64,000 bases of DNA from Planctomycetota bacterium (GCA_021776735.1 JAJFFH010000040.1:1-64000), one strand, 5' to 3'. Counted from the first letter of the stretch, positions 9,801 through 18,523 are shown. Notes: generated by a model not told the origin, from the sequence alone. Made by a program: numbers and translations.

Positions 9801-11345
9801 GAGGAATGTCGCAAGGCCCTTAGGCTCGATCCCGCGCTGGACCTGGCCCAACGGAATCTCGGAGGCGCGCTGGAGAAGCTCGGCGCGCTGGAGCAGGCGG
9901 TCGAGGCGTATCGCAAGGCCGCGGCATCGGAGCGGTACGCCTACAGCGCGTATGTCAGGCTCGGGCACACGCTAGCAAAGCTGAGGCGGTACAAGGAGGC
10001 GGCAACCGCGATACGGGCCGCGATCCGGCTGAAGCCGGAACAAGCGCTGCCACAAGCGAAACTCGCGGCGATTCTTCAGCGGCTCAACCGCCCCCGGGAG
10101 GCCATCGAGGCCTGCCAGGCCGCCCTGCGGCTCGATCCGACGTACGCGACCGCGTACCGCAACATGGTCAAGGCGTACGCGGACCTCGGCGAATTCGACC
10201 GTGCGATTCAGGCCTGCCGGGACGCGGTCCGCCTCGATCCGATCCCGGTCGACTACGAGCAGCTGGGATACCTGCTCGCCACCCAAGAAAACGACATGGA
10301 CGGCGCCTTGGCTGCCTATCGCGAGGCCGTTCGACTGGCCCCGAAGTCGGGGCGGATCTACATGAACATGGCTTCCGTGCTGATGCGCATGAACAACCGG
10401 GAGGGTGCGATCGAGGCCTGTCGTCGCGCGATCACGCTGGATCCGCGGCTCGCGCGGGCGCACGCGCGACTCGGCTGGCTCCTTTGGCGGACGGGGGCGT
10501 ACGACGAAGCGGAGCCGGCTCTGCGTGAAGCGATCCGCCTTGACCCCAAGCTGATCCAGACCCACCGCGACCTCGGCAACGTTCTCGGCGATCAAGGGCG
10601 CCACGAAGCCGCGGTCGCCGCGTACCGGGAGTACCTTCGACGCGCGCCGAAACGCGTCGATGGACACCACAACCTCGGCCTTGCTCTCGGCCGTCTGGGG
10701 CAGGTTGACGACGCCATCCGTTCCTTTCGTGAGGCGATCCGGCTGGTCCCAAGCGGAGTCGCGCATACCCAGCTGGGATTCCAACTCGTCAAGAAGGACG
10801 ACATCGAGCGCGCCCTTGCTTCGTTTCGCGAAGCGGTTCGGCTCGCACCGGGAAGCATCATCAACCAGAACAACCTCACGCACGCCGCGCACGCGTTCAG
10901 GCTTGAGTCAAAGTGGCTGGCAATCCGCGACGGGGATTCCATCCCTCGGGATCCGAGAGACGCCGCCGCGTTCGCCTGGGTAGCGCAACTCCAGGCGCGC
11001 CCGACGCTCTCGGCGCGCCTTTACGAAGTCGCCTTCGGTGGCGGCCTGAAAGCCAGCGAGCTGGACCACCTCAACGCAGCTTGCGCGGCGGTGCTCGCCG
11101 CCGAAAAAGGCAGGGCCGAGCACTGGCGTAACCGCGCCCTGGAATGGCTCCGAACCCGCCTCGGAGCGCTTTCGACAAGACCACTGGCGGCCCGGCGAAA
11201 GCGCATCGACTGGTGGCGCAAGGACCCCGACTTGGGCAGCGTGCGGACCCCTGAGGCGCTCGCGAAGCTACCGGAGGCGGAGCGCGAGCGATGGCGCAAG
11301 TTGTGGGCGGACGTCGATGCGCTCGCGAAGGAGGAAGACCGATGA
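6861..11345 (+). CDS. Giant serine/threonine protein kinase with TPR tail
   Basis: 1,494 residues. The Hanks-type kinase domain runs from about 64 to 320: Gly loop GEIARGGVGIVHKA, ATP lysine in VALKLLRAE, catalytic HRDLKPSNVM near 188, DWGFGK in place of DFG, and MGTPAYMPPEQA in the activation segment. DWG is the variant usual in planctomycete kinases. One transmembrane helix follows at about 392-412 (LVTAAILLATACGGGAFLW), so the kinase is cytoplasmic and the long tail lies on the other side of the membrane. The tail carries more than a dozen TPR units (about 610-1350) with motifs such as AEAxCRKAIRLAP and AIEACRRAITLDP. Ligands are unknown. It follows the ECF sigma gene by 39 bases and overlaps the next kinase by four bases (ATGA), so all three are probably one transcript. 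Confidence 0.93.
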   Translation: MDDLDRAMFAGFESDPGESVLERIERTAGRKARVLLHDLPHDASPLLRMAGPLPNGDEAKDDNRYHIVGEIARGGVGIVHKARDKDLGRDVALKLLRAEHGNKPEVLARFVEEAQIGAQLQHPGIVPVYGLGLNGDGRPYFTMKLIKGRTLAALLKERENPSDDGRRFIEMFEQICHTISYAQARGVIHRDLKPSNVMIGAFGEVQVVDWGFGKVLGREDHPAARLAERTVIATVRSDTEGSRSLAGSVMGTPAYMPPEQALGHVDELDRQSDVFSLGAILCEILTGQPPYTGNPKDLLMLASQARLEDAHARLESCGAHAGLVELAKRCLEPLRGSRPEQAGVVAEAIETHLAAADERARGADLEAIKQQAEVKAQRRNAAWARRKRRRTRLVTAAILLATACGGGAFLWSEADRDRRVAAARSRVDAAMEQAAFLRGQHKWDEALASARRAHGIATTEADNELRQRTADLVRSTETGRKAHEQAQRRAAEAAAFIRDLEEIRLARGDDMNNRATDRAYAAAFRTRGLELSDSGCADGIRARFPAAVLDVAAALDEWAWLRRTKRRLSDTEWKPLIAVARALDPDPWRNGLRRASVSEDMDGLRHLASEAARQGLPLRTLDMLGVALGQGGDPEAAVALYRTVRHSHPADFWVNFHLAGFLMLQQRPGPAEAVRFSTAALALRPESVVAVQRLSEALGELGRHGEAITRLRDAIRGTPTSATLHVGLGAALSMVARFDEAVLADREAIGLDPDNLVAQNNLGYHLLEAGHLDAAENACRKAIRLAPQEVTPRLNLADVLRLKRQYVEAEAVSREAVHVDPQDPDAHGGLAAVLMEQGHPKKALAAIREAIRRAPGRSKFHYNLGVFLSMMGREKDAGRAWSTAIGLEPAVAEAFVGLSSVLRPRGEFKRAVTLCREAIRRKPWLPSAHQGLGLSLRGLGRLEKAEAAIREALRLSPNRATLWANLAAILTDRDRPREAVEECRKALRLDPALDLAQRNLGGALEKLGALEQAVEAYRKAAASERYAYSAYVRLGHTLAKLRRYKEAATAIRAAIRLKPEQALPQAKLAAILQRLNRPREAIEACQAALRLDPTYATAYRNMVKAYADLGEFDRAIQACRDAVRLDPIPVDYEQLGYLLATQENDMDGALAAYREAVRLAPKSGRIYMNMASVLMRMNNREGAIEACRRAITLDPRLARAHARLGWLLWRTGAYDEAEPALREAIRLDPKLIQTHRDLGNVLGDQGRHEAAVAAYREYLRRAPKRVDGHHNLGLALGRLGQVDDAIRSFREAIRLVPSGVAHTQLGFQLVKKDDIERALASFREAVRLAPGSIINQNNLTHAAHAFRLESKWLAIRDGDSIPRDPRDAAAFAWVAQLQARPTLSARLYEVAFGGGLKASELDHLNAACAAVLAAEKGRAEHWRNRALEWLRTRLGALSTRPLAARRKRIDWWRKDPDLGSVRTPEALAKLPEAERERWRKLWADVDALAKEEDR

Positions 11346-14300
11346 GCGACAGCATTCTGGAGCGTCTCGCGGACCAGGGCCGCGGGGCCCCGCGCGTCGA
11401 ACTTCGCGCCGCCGTTCCGGACGACCCCGCACTCGAGCGCGCCGACGAGAGGCGCCATGGGCGCTATGAAATCCTGGGCCCGCTTGCCGAGGGTGGCGTC
11501 GGGGAGGTCATGCGCGGTCGCGACGTCGATCTGGGCCGGGATGTCGCAGTGAAACTCCTGCGCGAAGGCCATGTACGCAATGCGGATCTCGTCCAGCGTT
11601 TCGTCGAGGAGGCACAGATCGGCGGGCAGCTTCAGCACCCCGGCATCGTGCCGGTCTACGAGCTCGGTATCGAGGGCGATCGTCCGTTCTTCTCCATGAA
11701 ACTGGTGAAGGGACAGACGCTGGCCGCCCTGCTCCGGGAGCGCGCGGACCCGGCGGATGGACGGCGCCGCCTGCTCAAGATCTTCGAGCAGGTGTGCCAG
11801 ACGGTCGCCTATGCGCACTCGCGCGGCGTTGTGCATCGCGATCTCAAGCCGTCCAACGTCATGGTCGGAGCGTTCGGCGAGGTGCAAGTGCTCGACTGGG
11901 GATTCGCCAAGGTGCTCTCGCGCGGCGGCATCGCGGACGAACGTCCTCCGCCGCCCGACCGGACTCACATCGCGACCCTGCGCTCGTCGGGCGAGGGCTC
12001 CGCGTCGGTCGCCGGCTCGGTCATGGGCACGCCCGCCTACATGCCGCCGGAGCAGGCGCTCGGCGAGGTCGATCGACTCGACGAACGATCGGATGTCTTC
12101 TCCCTGGGCGCGATTCTCTGCGAGATCCTGACCGGGTTGCCGCCCTACGTCGGCGAGGATCTGATTCTCCAGGCGGCCCACGCGCGACTGGAGGACGCGT
12201 ACGCCCGGCTCGCCGGCTGCACCGCAGAACCCGTGCTGGCGGCGCTGGCGCGGTCCTGCCTGAGTCCCGTGAGAAAGGACCGGCCGCGTGACGCCAAGGC
12301 CGTCGCGACGCGAATCCACCAACACCTCGCAGCCGTGGACGAGCGGGCGCATGACGCGATCCTGGATGCAGAACGCGATCGCCAGGCTGCAAGACAGGCA
12401 GCCGCACAAGCCGGAGAGGATCGGCGCGCCCGGCGGCAAGGGCTGCTCGTGGCCGTGTCCATCCTGCTCGCGTTGATAACAGCGGGCACGAGCTACGGGT
12501 GGCTGGCCCGCAAGGCGCGCGAGCGTGAGCGGCGAGCCGCAACCGGCGCGGCGATCGCCCTGCGTGAGGCGCAAGAGCTGCGTGGTCAGGGGAAGTTCGC
12601 CGAGGCGATCGCGGCGACCGAGCGCGCCCTGGCTTTCGGCACCGGCAACGTCGCGGCCAACGCCCGGCAACTGCACGCGACGCTCTCCGCCGAGGCGGCC
12701 GACGTGCAACGCACCGCCGAGTTGCACAAGAGGGAGTCGGAGTTCCTGTCCGCTTTGGAAGAGACCCGGCTGGGAAAGGACGACATGGAACCGCGCGACG
12801 TGGAGCGGGGCTACCGCACCGTGTTCGCCGGGGCCGAGTTGTACATCGAACAGGCCGGGGCCGAGACCCTCGCGCGGGGGCTGCGCGCGGCGTTTCCGAA
12901 CGTCCTCGGCGAGATTGCGGCGTGTCTCGACGAGTGGGCCTGGTGGCGACGCAAGATCCTCAAGAACGGGGACTGGGGCAAGCTGGTCGCCGTCGCCAGG
13001 GACATCGACGCGGATCCGTGGCGCGACAAACTGCGGCTCGCGCTCCAGCGGGACGACCTGGACGGACTCCGCACGCTGGCCGCCGAGGCGTTCACGCGGC
13101 CCCGTCCGGTACAGACACTGGCACTGCTGGGCATCGCGCTGGGCTACGGAGGCGCCTCGGACGAGGCCGCAGAGCACTTTCTCGCGGCCCATCGCCGGCA
13201 CCCCGCGGACTTCTGGATCAACACGCACGCCGCGGTCTACCTGACGAGGGTCCGCCCGCCGCGCCACGCCGAGTCGCTCCGCTTCGCGACCGCGGCCAGC
13301 GTCCTGCGCCCGCAGTCCGCGGCAGCACAGAATCTTCTGGGCATCGTGCTGCGAACCAACGGTCGCTTCAAAGAAGCCCTCGTCGCCGCCCGCGCCGCGG
13401 TCCGGATGGCCCCGAACAACCTGGTGTATCGCAGCAATCTCGGCGTGAGCCTGTCGGTCCTGGGCCGCCACGACGAGGCCGTCGCCGCCGATCGCGAGGC
13501 GCTGCAGCTCGATCCGCACAGTGCCGCCGTGCATAGCAACCTCGCGTTTCACTTGCTATACCTGAAGCGGTTCGTCGAGGCCGAGACCGCCTGCCGCGAG
13601 GCGATCCGCCTGAACCCGACGCTGGTGATCGCCCGTCGGAATCTCGCGACCGTGCTGCACACCACGGACCGTCTGGACGAGGCCGAAGCCGCCGCGCGAG
13701 AGGCCATCCGGATCGCGAAAGATTCCGCCTTGGCCCACGAGGTTCTGTCCAATGTCCTCATGCATCGAGGCCGGGTCGAGGCCGGGCTCGCCTCGGCCCG
13801 GGAGGCTGTGCGACTCGAGCCTTGGGCTCCAACGTGGCACTACAACCTGGGGTCGAAGCTGGTCCGCCACAACCGGATCGACGAGGCCGTCGCCGCGCTG
13901 CGCAGCGCCATCGCGCTCGAGCCGGTGATTCCCCAGGCACTGGTCAACTTGAGCATCGCGCTCCAGATGCGCGGCGAGTTCGACGAGGCAATCGAACACA
14001 GTTGGAGGGCCGTGCGGCTGAAGCCCGGGCTCTTCAACGCGCACCAGTCGCTCGCCAACGCCCTGGAGCGCGCCGGGCTCATGAAAGAGGCCGAGGTCGC
14101 GGCGCGAAGAGCGATCGACGTTGCTCCAAAGCGATCGAGCCTGCACCGCAATCTGGCGCGCCTGCTACTCCGCCGCGACCGTCCGCAGGAGGCCGTCGAG
14201 GCCTGCGTGACCGCGATCCGGCTCGACGCGAAGTCGTCGCACGCCCATCGGATTCTGGGCGACGCGTACCGCCGGATCGGCAAGAGCGACCACGCAATCG

Positions 14301-14908
14301 AGGCGTATCGCCAGGCCGTCCAATGTCCGCGTGGCGATCACGCGCAGTACGCACTGGGACGCGCGCTCCTCGCGCGCGGAGACCTCGCCGGCGCGGCGGA
14401 CGTCTTGCACCGGGCGGCCCTCCGAGAGCCCCAAACACGCCTGCTCCAGCGCGACGACGCAAGAGCGAGGCGCATGCTCGAGATGGAAGCGAAATGGCTC
14501 GCGGTCTGCCGGGACAAAGCCAAGCCCGCCGACGGATCCGAGGCGCTGCTGTTCGCCTGGGCGGCCCACGCGCAGGCGCGGCACCCACGCGCAGCCCAAC
14601 TGTACGCGCTCGCGTTCACGGCCGGCGAGGCACCCGCCGCGCGGGACCGCTACGACGCCGCCTGCGCGGCCGCCCGGGCCGCGACCCACGGCGGCGGAGA
14701 GAGCGCCGCGCGCTGGCGGCGGCAGGCTGCGACGTGGCTCCGCGCGGAACTCGGCGTGATCCGGGGCAAGCCGCTCGTGGAGCGTCGCCGCCGGCTCGGC
14801 CGCTGGCGCACCGAGCCGGATCTCGCGCCCCTGCAATCCGCGCAAGACGACGACGATAGACGAAAGCTCTGGGCCGAGATCGACGCCGTCTTCGCGAATG
14901 GGCGCTAG
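11342..14908 (+). CDS. Second giant serine/threonine protein kinase with TPR tail
   Basis: 1,188 residues, clearly a paralogue of the preceding gene. I use the ATG at 11342 (MSDSILERLAD), which overlaps the previous stop as ATGA; the track's start at 11291 lies inside the upstream gene. Kinase domain about 40-290: Gly loop GPLAEGGVGEVMRG, lysine in VAVKLLREG, HRDLKPSNVM near 165, DWGFAK, and MGTPAYMPPEQA, identical to its neighbour. A transmembrane helix lies at about 369-390. TPR units run from about 585 to 1035, followed by a helical end (RRLGRWRTEPDLAPL) that aligns with the C-terminus of the first kinase (RKRIDWWRKDPDLGSV). The shared C-terminal block and coupling suggest a tandem duplication with the two kinases working on one pathway, perhaps on the ECF sigma factor. 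Confidence 0.93.
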   Translation: MSDSILERLADQGRGAPRVELRAAVPDDPALERADERRHGRYEILGPLAEGGVGEVMRGRDVDLGRDVAVKLLREGHVRNADLVQRFVEEAQIGGQLQHPGIVPVYELGIEGDRPFFSMKLVKGQTLAALLRERADPADGRRRLLKIFEQVCQTVAYAHSRGVVHRDLKPSNVMVGAFGEVQVLDWGFAKVLSRGGIADERPPPPDRTHIATLRSSGEGSASVAGSVMGTPAYMPPEQALGEVDRLDERSDVFSLGAILCEILTGLPPYVGEDLILQAAHARLEDAYARLAGCTAEPVLAALARSCLSPVRKDRPRDAKAVATRIHQHLAAVDERAHDAILDAERDRQAARQAAAQAGEDRRARRQGLLVAVSILLALITAGTSYGWLARKARERERRAATGAAIALREAQELRGQGKFAEAIAATERALAFGTGNVAANARQLHATLSAEAADVQRTAELHKRESEFLSALEETRLGKDDMEPRDVERGYRTVFAGAELYIEQAGAETLARGLRAAFPNVLGEIAACLDEWAWWRRKILKNGDWGKLVAVARDIDADPWRDKLRLALQRDDLDGLRTLAAEAFTRPRPVQTLALLGIALGYGGASDEAAEHFLAAHRRHPADFWINTHAAVYLTRVRPPRHAESLRFATAASVLRPQSAAAQNLLGIVLRTNGRFKEALVAARAAVRMAPNNLVYRSNLGVSLSVLGRHDEAVAADREALQLDPHSAAVHSNLAFHLLYLKRFVEAETACREAIRLNPTLVIARRNLATVLHTTDRLDEAEAAAREAIRIAKDSALAHEVLSNVLMHRGRVEAGLASAREAVRLEPWAPTWHYNLGSKLVRHNRIDEAVAALRSAIALEPVIPQALVNLSIALQMRGEFDEAIEHSWRAVRLKPGLFNAHQSLANALERAGLMKEAEVAARRAIDVAPKRSSLHRNLARLLLRRDRPQEAVEACVTAIRLDAKSSHAHRILGDAYRRIGKSDHAIEAYRQAVQCPRGDHAQYALGRALLARGDLAGAADVLHRAALREPQTRLLQRDDARARRMLEMEAKWLAVCRDKAKPADGSEALLFAWAAHAQARHPRAAQLYALAFTAGEAPAARDRYDAACAAARAATHGGGESAARWRRQAATWLRAELGVIRGKPLVERRRRLGRWRTEPDLAPLQSAQDDDDRRKLWAEIDAVFANGR

Positions 14909-15259
14909 GGATCTCTCTACGCCCGATGGCATCGCCGTCCGTTCTCTTTTGTTGTATTCAGCCCGAGCGCCCTTCGGGGCTGTGGCAAAACCCGGCCGGA
15001 TGGGAACCGCTCGGATCGCATCCAGCGATTCGCCGAAAACGCCGATCCCAGGCGGGATTTCGGCGCTAGGGTTCTAGGCAATCGGTTGCCGCCGTGCTCG
15101 TGGTCATCGCAGGAGTAGGCGCTCCATCGCGATCGCACGACCGAGCCGACCGCCACCCGCCTGCGTCATAGCGCCCCATGAGGACAGGCATCCGATCCCG
15201 GCCCAACCCCCCTGAATTGGCAGAGGGCCCAGCCGCGCGATCTGTGGCGTCCATGGCGC
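14909..15259 (+). other. Intergenic region between convergent genes
   Basis: No convincing gene. It holds a 12-mer copy at 14931 and a G+C-rich hairpin around 14961-14983 (CAGCCC ... GGGGCTG) that could stop transcription from either side. Short frames here are shadows. Confidence 0.6.
14931..14942 (+). repeat. 12-mer ATCGCCGTCCGT, copy 2
   Basis: Exact copy followed by TCTCT, 22 bases after the stop of the second kinase. It is the last copy before an 18-kb stretch with none. Confidence 0.85.
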
Positions 15260-16402
15260 CTAGAACAGTATGGACACACTGACGACAAACCTATCGTTGT
15301 CCTCTTGGAATCGGTACTCAAGAGTCAGCAAGAGCGAGTAGCTCTCGTCGGGGCCACTCATCGCGAGATACGGGATGTAGGCCGGTTCACGGCCGGAATT
15401 CGTTACTTGCTCCACTCGAAAGCCGCCGACGGCTCGGATCCGCTCGTGAACGCGGGGCAAGAAATACTCGATCTCCAGGCTGTAACGGGCGCGAGTGGCC
15501 GCGCTGTCTTGCTTGTCCACACCGATTCCGCCCGTGACCTTGAGAGACTCGATGGTGATTGTGCCAAGTCCCGTCACGAGCCAGCGGTCGTCATCGACGA
15601 AACCGTGCAGACCAACGGAGTTGAACCCCTTACGGTAGAACGTCTCGAGGAAGACTCCCTTGGGTGACCCCTCCAACTCGAAGCTCGCCTCATCACGAGC
15701 TTCGGTGGTCAGCGGGATGGAAAACTCACCGGGAAACGCTAGGGTCACGAAGTGAAACAGCCCGTCGCTGGGCGATTCCCCCTCGATTGATCGAAACTCG
15801 AAGGTCACGCCCGGCGATCGCCCCGCAGGCGAGAACGATCGCAGCGACTCGAGACGCGTATTGCTCGACGGATCCCCCGCCAGGGAGGTGCCGAAGAGGG
15901 CCGGCGTGCTGAACGACAGCCTCCGTGAGACGTCAACCTGATTCAGAGCGCGATACTGACCGACGGTGAACGCGCTCCGGTCGTCGATCTGCCAAGTGAG
16001 GAAGGCGTCCTCGAAGCGGCCGCTGCGGTCGCGCAACGTCCCATCGCTGCGGCTCTGAAGGCTGACGATTCGCCACTCTATGAAGTAGGACAGGGAGTCC
16101 CCGATCGGCCCACCACTAATCAACTCCACCTTGCTCAAGTAAAGCTCGATATCGATGCGGCGCTGTTCTTCCTTCTGCGCGGTGATCCAAACCGCCAGCG
16201 GGGCCGTGTCGACCTTCTTCGCCTCGATTGCCGGAGGCATGCGGTAGCCGCGTGCCCGGAAGTCCCACCCGGTCTTGTTCAGCTGGGGAGCGACCGAGTG
16301 GCAGGTGGTGCAGCTGGTTTCGTATGCGCGGGCGTATTGCGGTGTGGCGTACGCCGGCATTGCAAGCACGGCGAGCGAGAACAGAATAGCGATTCGTTTC
16401 AT
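15260..16402 (-). CDS. Fused monoheme c-type cytochrome/outer-membrane beta-barrel (Cyc2-like)
   Basis: 380 residues. A signal peptide (MKRIAILFSLAVLAMPAYA) is followed at once by one heme c site, SCTTCH (residues 30-35), and the segment VAPQLNKTGWDFRARGYRMP. It then continues as alternating beta-strand sequence to a C-terminal Phe (VVSVSILF), the signature of an outer-membrane barrel. A short cytochrome fused to a porin of about 400 residues is the architecture of Cyc2, the outer-membrane Fe(II) oxidase, though related monoheme porins of unknown function exist. Its regulation is suggestive: two palindromes lie 37-83 bases upstream, and a DtxR/MntR-type metal regulator is encoded 435 bases further up on the same strand. 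I infer an outer-membrane electron-transfer or metal-redox role controlled by metal level; the substrate is not established. A GGGAGAG precedes the ATG. Confidence 0.78.
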   Translation of the reverse strand: MKRIAILFSLAVLAMPAYATPQYARAYETSCTTCHSVAPQLNKTGWDFRARGYRMPPAIEAKKVDTAPLAVWITAQKEEQRRIDIELYLSKVELISGGPIGDSLSYFIEWRIVSLQSRSDGTLRDRSGRFEDAFLTWQIDDRSAFTVGQYRALNQVDVSRRLSFSTPALFGTSLAGDPSSNTRLESLRSFSPAGRSPGVTFEFRSIEGESPSDGLFHFVTLAFPGEFSIPLTTEARDEASFELEGSPKGVFLETFYRKGFNSVGLHGFVDDDRWLVTGLGTITIESLKVTGGIGVDKQDSAATRARYSLEIEYFLPRVHERIRAVGGFRVEQVTNSGREPAYIPYLAMSGPDESYSLLLTLEYRFQEDNDRFVVSVSILF

Positions 16403-16438
16403 GGTGTCTCTCCCTCTGGGTCATAGTATTGCGGCACA

Positions 16439-16454
16439 TGTAGCCGCGACTACA
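16439..16454. promoter_or_regulatory. Operator-like palindrome, proximal copy
   Basis: TGTAGCCGCGACTACA is a 16-base palindrome with one mismatched pair. It lies 37 bases upstream of the cytochrome-porin ATG and shares the GTAGCCGCG core with the copy at 16472. Confidence 0.7.
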
Positions 16455-16471
16455 TTCACTGGCCGGCAATA

Positions 16472-16485
16472 GTAGCCGCGGCTAC
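16472..16485. promoter_or_regulatory. Operator-like palindrome, distal copy
   Basis: GTAGCCGCGGCTAC is a perfect 14-base palindrome inside TAGTAGCCGCGGCTACATA. Its centre is 32 bases (about three helical turns) from the centre of the proximal copy, so two dimers could bind the same DNA face. The DtxR/MntR-type protein next door is the obvious candidate, by inference. Confidence 0.7.
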
Positions 16486-16836
16486 ATAGACTGTCAAGGC
16501 CGTAGAAGGCCGCTGGCCCGGCCCCAAAAAGGGCAGGTTCAGAGCCGGCCGCCCGAGGTGACGATCTGACGCAAGCCCGTTCGTGCGCAAGAAAGTGGCG
16601 CGCTTCGTGGGACCGCGCGGCGAGCCGTCCTTGCCGCGGACGCAACGTCGCGACCCGCACGGAGGTCGACTACTTCACAACCGCAGGCCTCTCAGGAGGC
16701 GCGGCATTCCGCCGGGAACCAGGGGCCGTGGAGAGCGTGCCGATGCGCTGTAAGCCTGCGCGTGAACCACAACAAGGACTGTCGTCGTACAGCGGGAGGC
16801 CGCGTGGGTGGTTCTGGGACTGGGCCGCCGCCGAGC
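16486..16836 (-). other. Region between regulator and cytochrome-porin
   Basis: No gene recognised. The short frames listed here lack codon structure. Promoter elements for the downstream gene probably lie at its 16,48x end, under the palindromes. Confidence 0.5.
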
Positions 16837-17253
16837 TCAGTGCCCAGCCGAGTCAGCGATGGCGCGCATACGCTTGAGCGTTGCCGGGCTGACGTGGTGC
16901 TCGATGCCCTCCGAGTCGATCGCCGCCACCCGTTCACTGACGCCAATGGCCAGCAGGAAACGATAGACTATGTCGTGCCGCTCGCGGCAGCGGTTCGCCA
17001 AACGCTTGCCGCTGCGCGTTAGTTTGATCGGTTTCCTCGGCTCAGTCGTCACCAAGCCGTCCCGCTCGAGGCGGCGCACGACCTTGAGGACCGTCACGTG
17101 GCTGACGCCGAACTGGGCCGCCAGCTGAGTGACCCGGCATTCCCCGCGAGCGGCAATCATGTCGTCGATGGCTTCGACGTAGTCTTCGGCGGTCTCGGAG
17201 GCATGATCGTTGCGTGTTCGCTCGAAGCCGGCGCGGGTCGGTCGTTTGGCCAA
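16837..17253 (-). CDS. mntR: DtxR/MntR-family metal-dependent transcriptional regulator
   Basis: 138 residues. The N-terminal winged helix runs through ETAEDYVEAIDDMIAARGECRVTQLAAQFGVSHVTVLKVVRRLERDGLV, with TRSGKRLA as the wing. A dimerisation/metal-binding half follows (CRERHDIVYRFLLAIGVSERVAAIDSEGIEHHVSP), keeping the E-x-x-H-x-x-(V) helix and the DSEGIEHHVS motif typical of MntR-type proteins. There is no C-terminal SH3 domain, as in MntR and unlike DtxR/IdeR. It should repress or activate targets in response to Mn(II) or Fe(II). The nearest target is the cytochrome-porin gene downstream, which carries paired palindromes. I saw no matching palindrome ahead of this gene itself. The exact metal cannot be told by eye. 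Confidence 0.85.
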   Translation of the reverse strand: MAKRPTRAGFERTRNDHASETAEDYVEAIDDMIAARGECRVTQLAAQFGVSHVTVLKVVRRLERDGLVTTEPRKPIKLTRSGKRLANRCRERHDIVYRFLLAIGVSERVAAIDSEGIEHHVSPATLKRMRAIADSAGH

Positions 17254-17777
17254 GATTGATGTTCCCTATACCAGATGCAGGATGTATCGACGGTTCACAC
17301 CGCGTGTTCGAGTCTAATCGAACGTCCATCGCGGGTGCCGAAACAGCCAAGGCAACGCCCGAGGTCACCTCCCACAAACGCTATGTCGGCGACAGGGGAG
17401 TCGCGCGCCGGCAGGAACGACACACTCTCTACTATCGACCGACGTGCGACAAATGAAGGCTCGACTCGGTACGACATCACTGGCCTTGGACGAGAATAGG
17501 GACCTTGGCTAGATCTGGCGGTGATCATCGCTCCCACGGAGAGCAGATCGCCAACAGAACGCGGGCCGCTACGCCCGCGCGGTCACGCCGTCGTGGCCTC
17601 CCAGGAAGCCCTGCCACCGCTCGGAGAGACCGTCCAAACCACCTGCCGTCAGGTTCCCGCGCGGCACAGGGCCCTTGCATCGGAAGCTCAGGAAGATCCT
17701 CTTCGCCACGTCGCCGCCTACGTCGTTACCAGCGTTCAGTGGTGGCATCCCGCCCGATCCGAGCGTCCATGGACGCC
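17254..17777 (+). other. Long intergenic stretch before the recombinase
   Basis: No gene supported. An inverted repeat TTCGA-6-TCGAA near 17309-17324 is weak. The plus-strand frame from 17521 (containing HVAAYVVTSVQWWHP) might be a decayed coding fragment but matches nothing I know. Confidence 0.4.
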
Positions 17778-18523
17778 ATGGCCAACGTCCTCGGATATGC
17801 CCGGGTCAGCACGGCCGACCAGGCCGAACACGGCGTCTCTCTGGCAGCGCAGCGCCACCGCATCGCGGCCTACTGCGAGGCGCACGGCCTCACGCTTGCC
17901 GGGATCGAGGAAGACGCCGGTATCTCGGCCAAGGCCACCCGGAACCGGCCGGGCCTTCAGCGCGCCCTGTCGGCCCTCAAGGCGCGCGAGACCAACGGAC
18001 TGGTCGCGGTCAAGCTGGACCGGTTGTCGCGCACCACGCGCGACGTGTTGGATCTGGTGGCCCTGTCGGAGCGGCAGGGCTGGGCGCTGCACTCAATCGA
18101 CGAGAAGCTCGACACCGGCTGCCCCCCCAGGGTCGGTTCGTGGTGACGATCCTCGGCGCGCTGGCGCAGCTCGAGCGCGAGCAGGCGGCGGAACGGACAA
18201 AAGGGGCGCTGGCCGGGCTGCGGCGGCAGGGCAAACGCATTTCCGGCAAGCCGCCGTACGGCTTCCGGTTCGAGAACGGCATGCTTGTCGAGGTGCCCGA
18301 TGAAGCAGCACTCCTTGACCGGATGCTGGCGCTTCACACCGAGGGGCTGGGCGCGAGGGCGATCCGCACGCGGCTCATCAAGGAGGGCAGCCGCAACCCG
18401 CGCACCGGGGGCGAGTGGAAGCACGGAACCGTGCGGGACATCGTGGCGCGGGCGGAGCGGACACGCGGGCTCACTCGATCATCTAAGAGTGTCGCCCCGA
18501 CGCATGCCGCGCCGCGATTGTAG
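17778..18523 (+). pseudogene. Large serine recombinase/resolvase, frameshifted at a C7 tract
   Basis: The N-terminal resolvase domain is clear: MANVLGYARVSTADQ with catalytic Ser about residue 11, KATRNRPGLQRAL, and VKLDRLSRTTRDVLDL. Frame 1 runs into a stop after LDTGCPPRVGSW. The domain resumes in another frame as GRFVVTILGALAQLEREQAAERTKGAL, then GKPPYGFRFENGML and a recombinase-type segment (LDRMLALHTEGLGARAIRTRL). The switch is at a run of seven C (18122-18128); five C would restore the expected DTG-xx-xGRF spacing. It may be a decayed gene, a phase-variable tract or a sequencing error. It marks the left part of the accessory region, and its 3' end overlaps the convergent membrane gene by about 40 bases. 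Confidence 0.8.

Noticed and set aside
11021-13552. 843-codon minus-strand ORF
   Set aside because: It is the shadow of the second kinase gene; high G+C removes stops from the antisense frame. Its translation is Arg/Gly/Val-rich with no domain, while the plus strand has kinase and TPR motifs.
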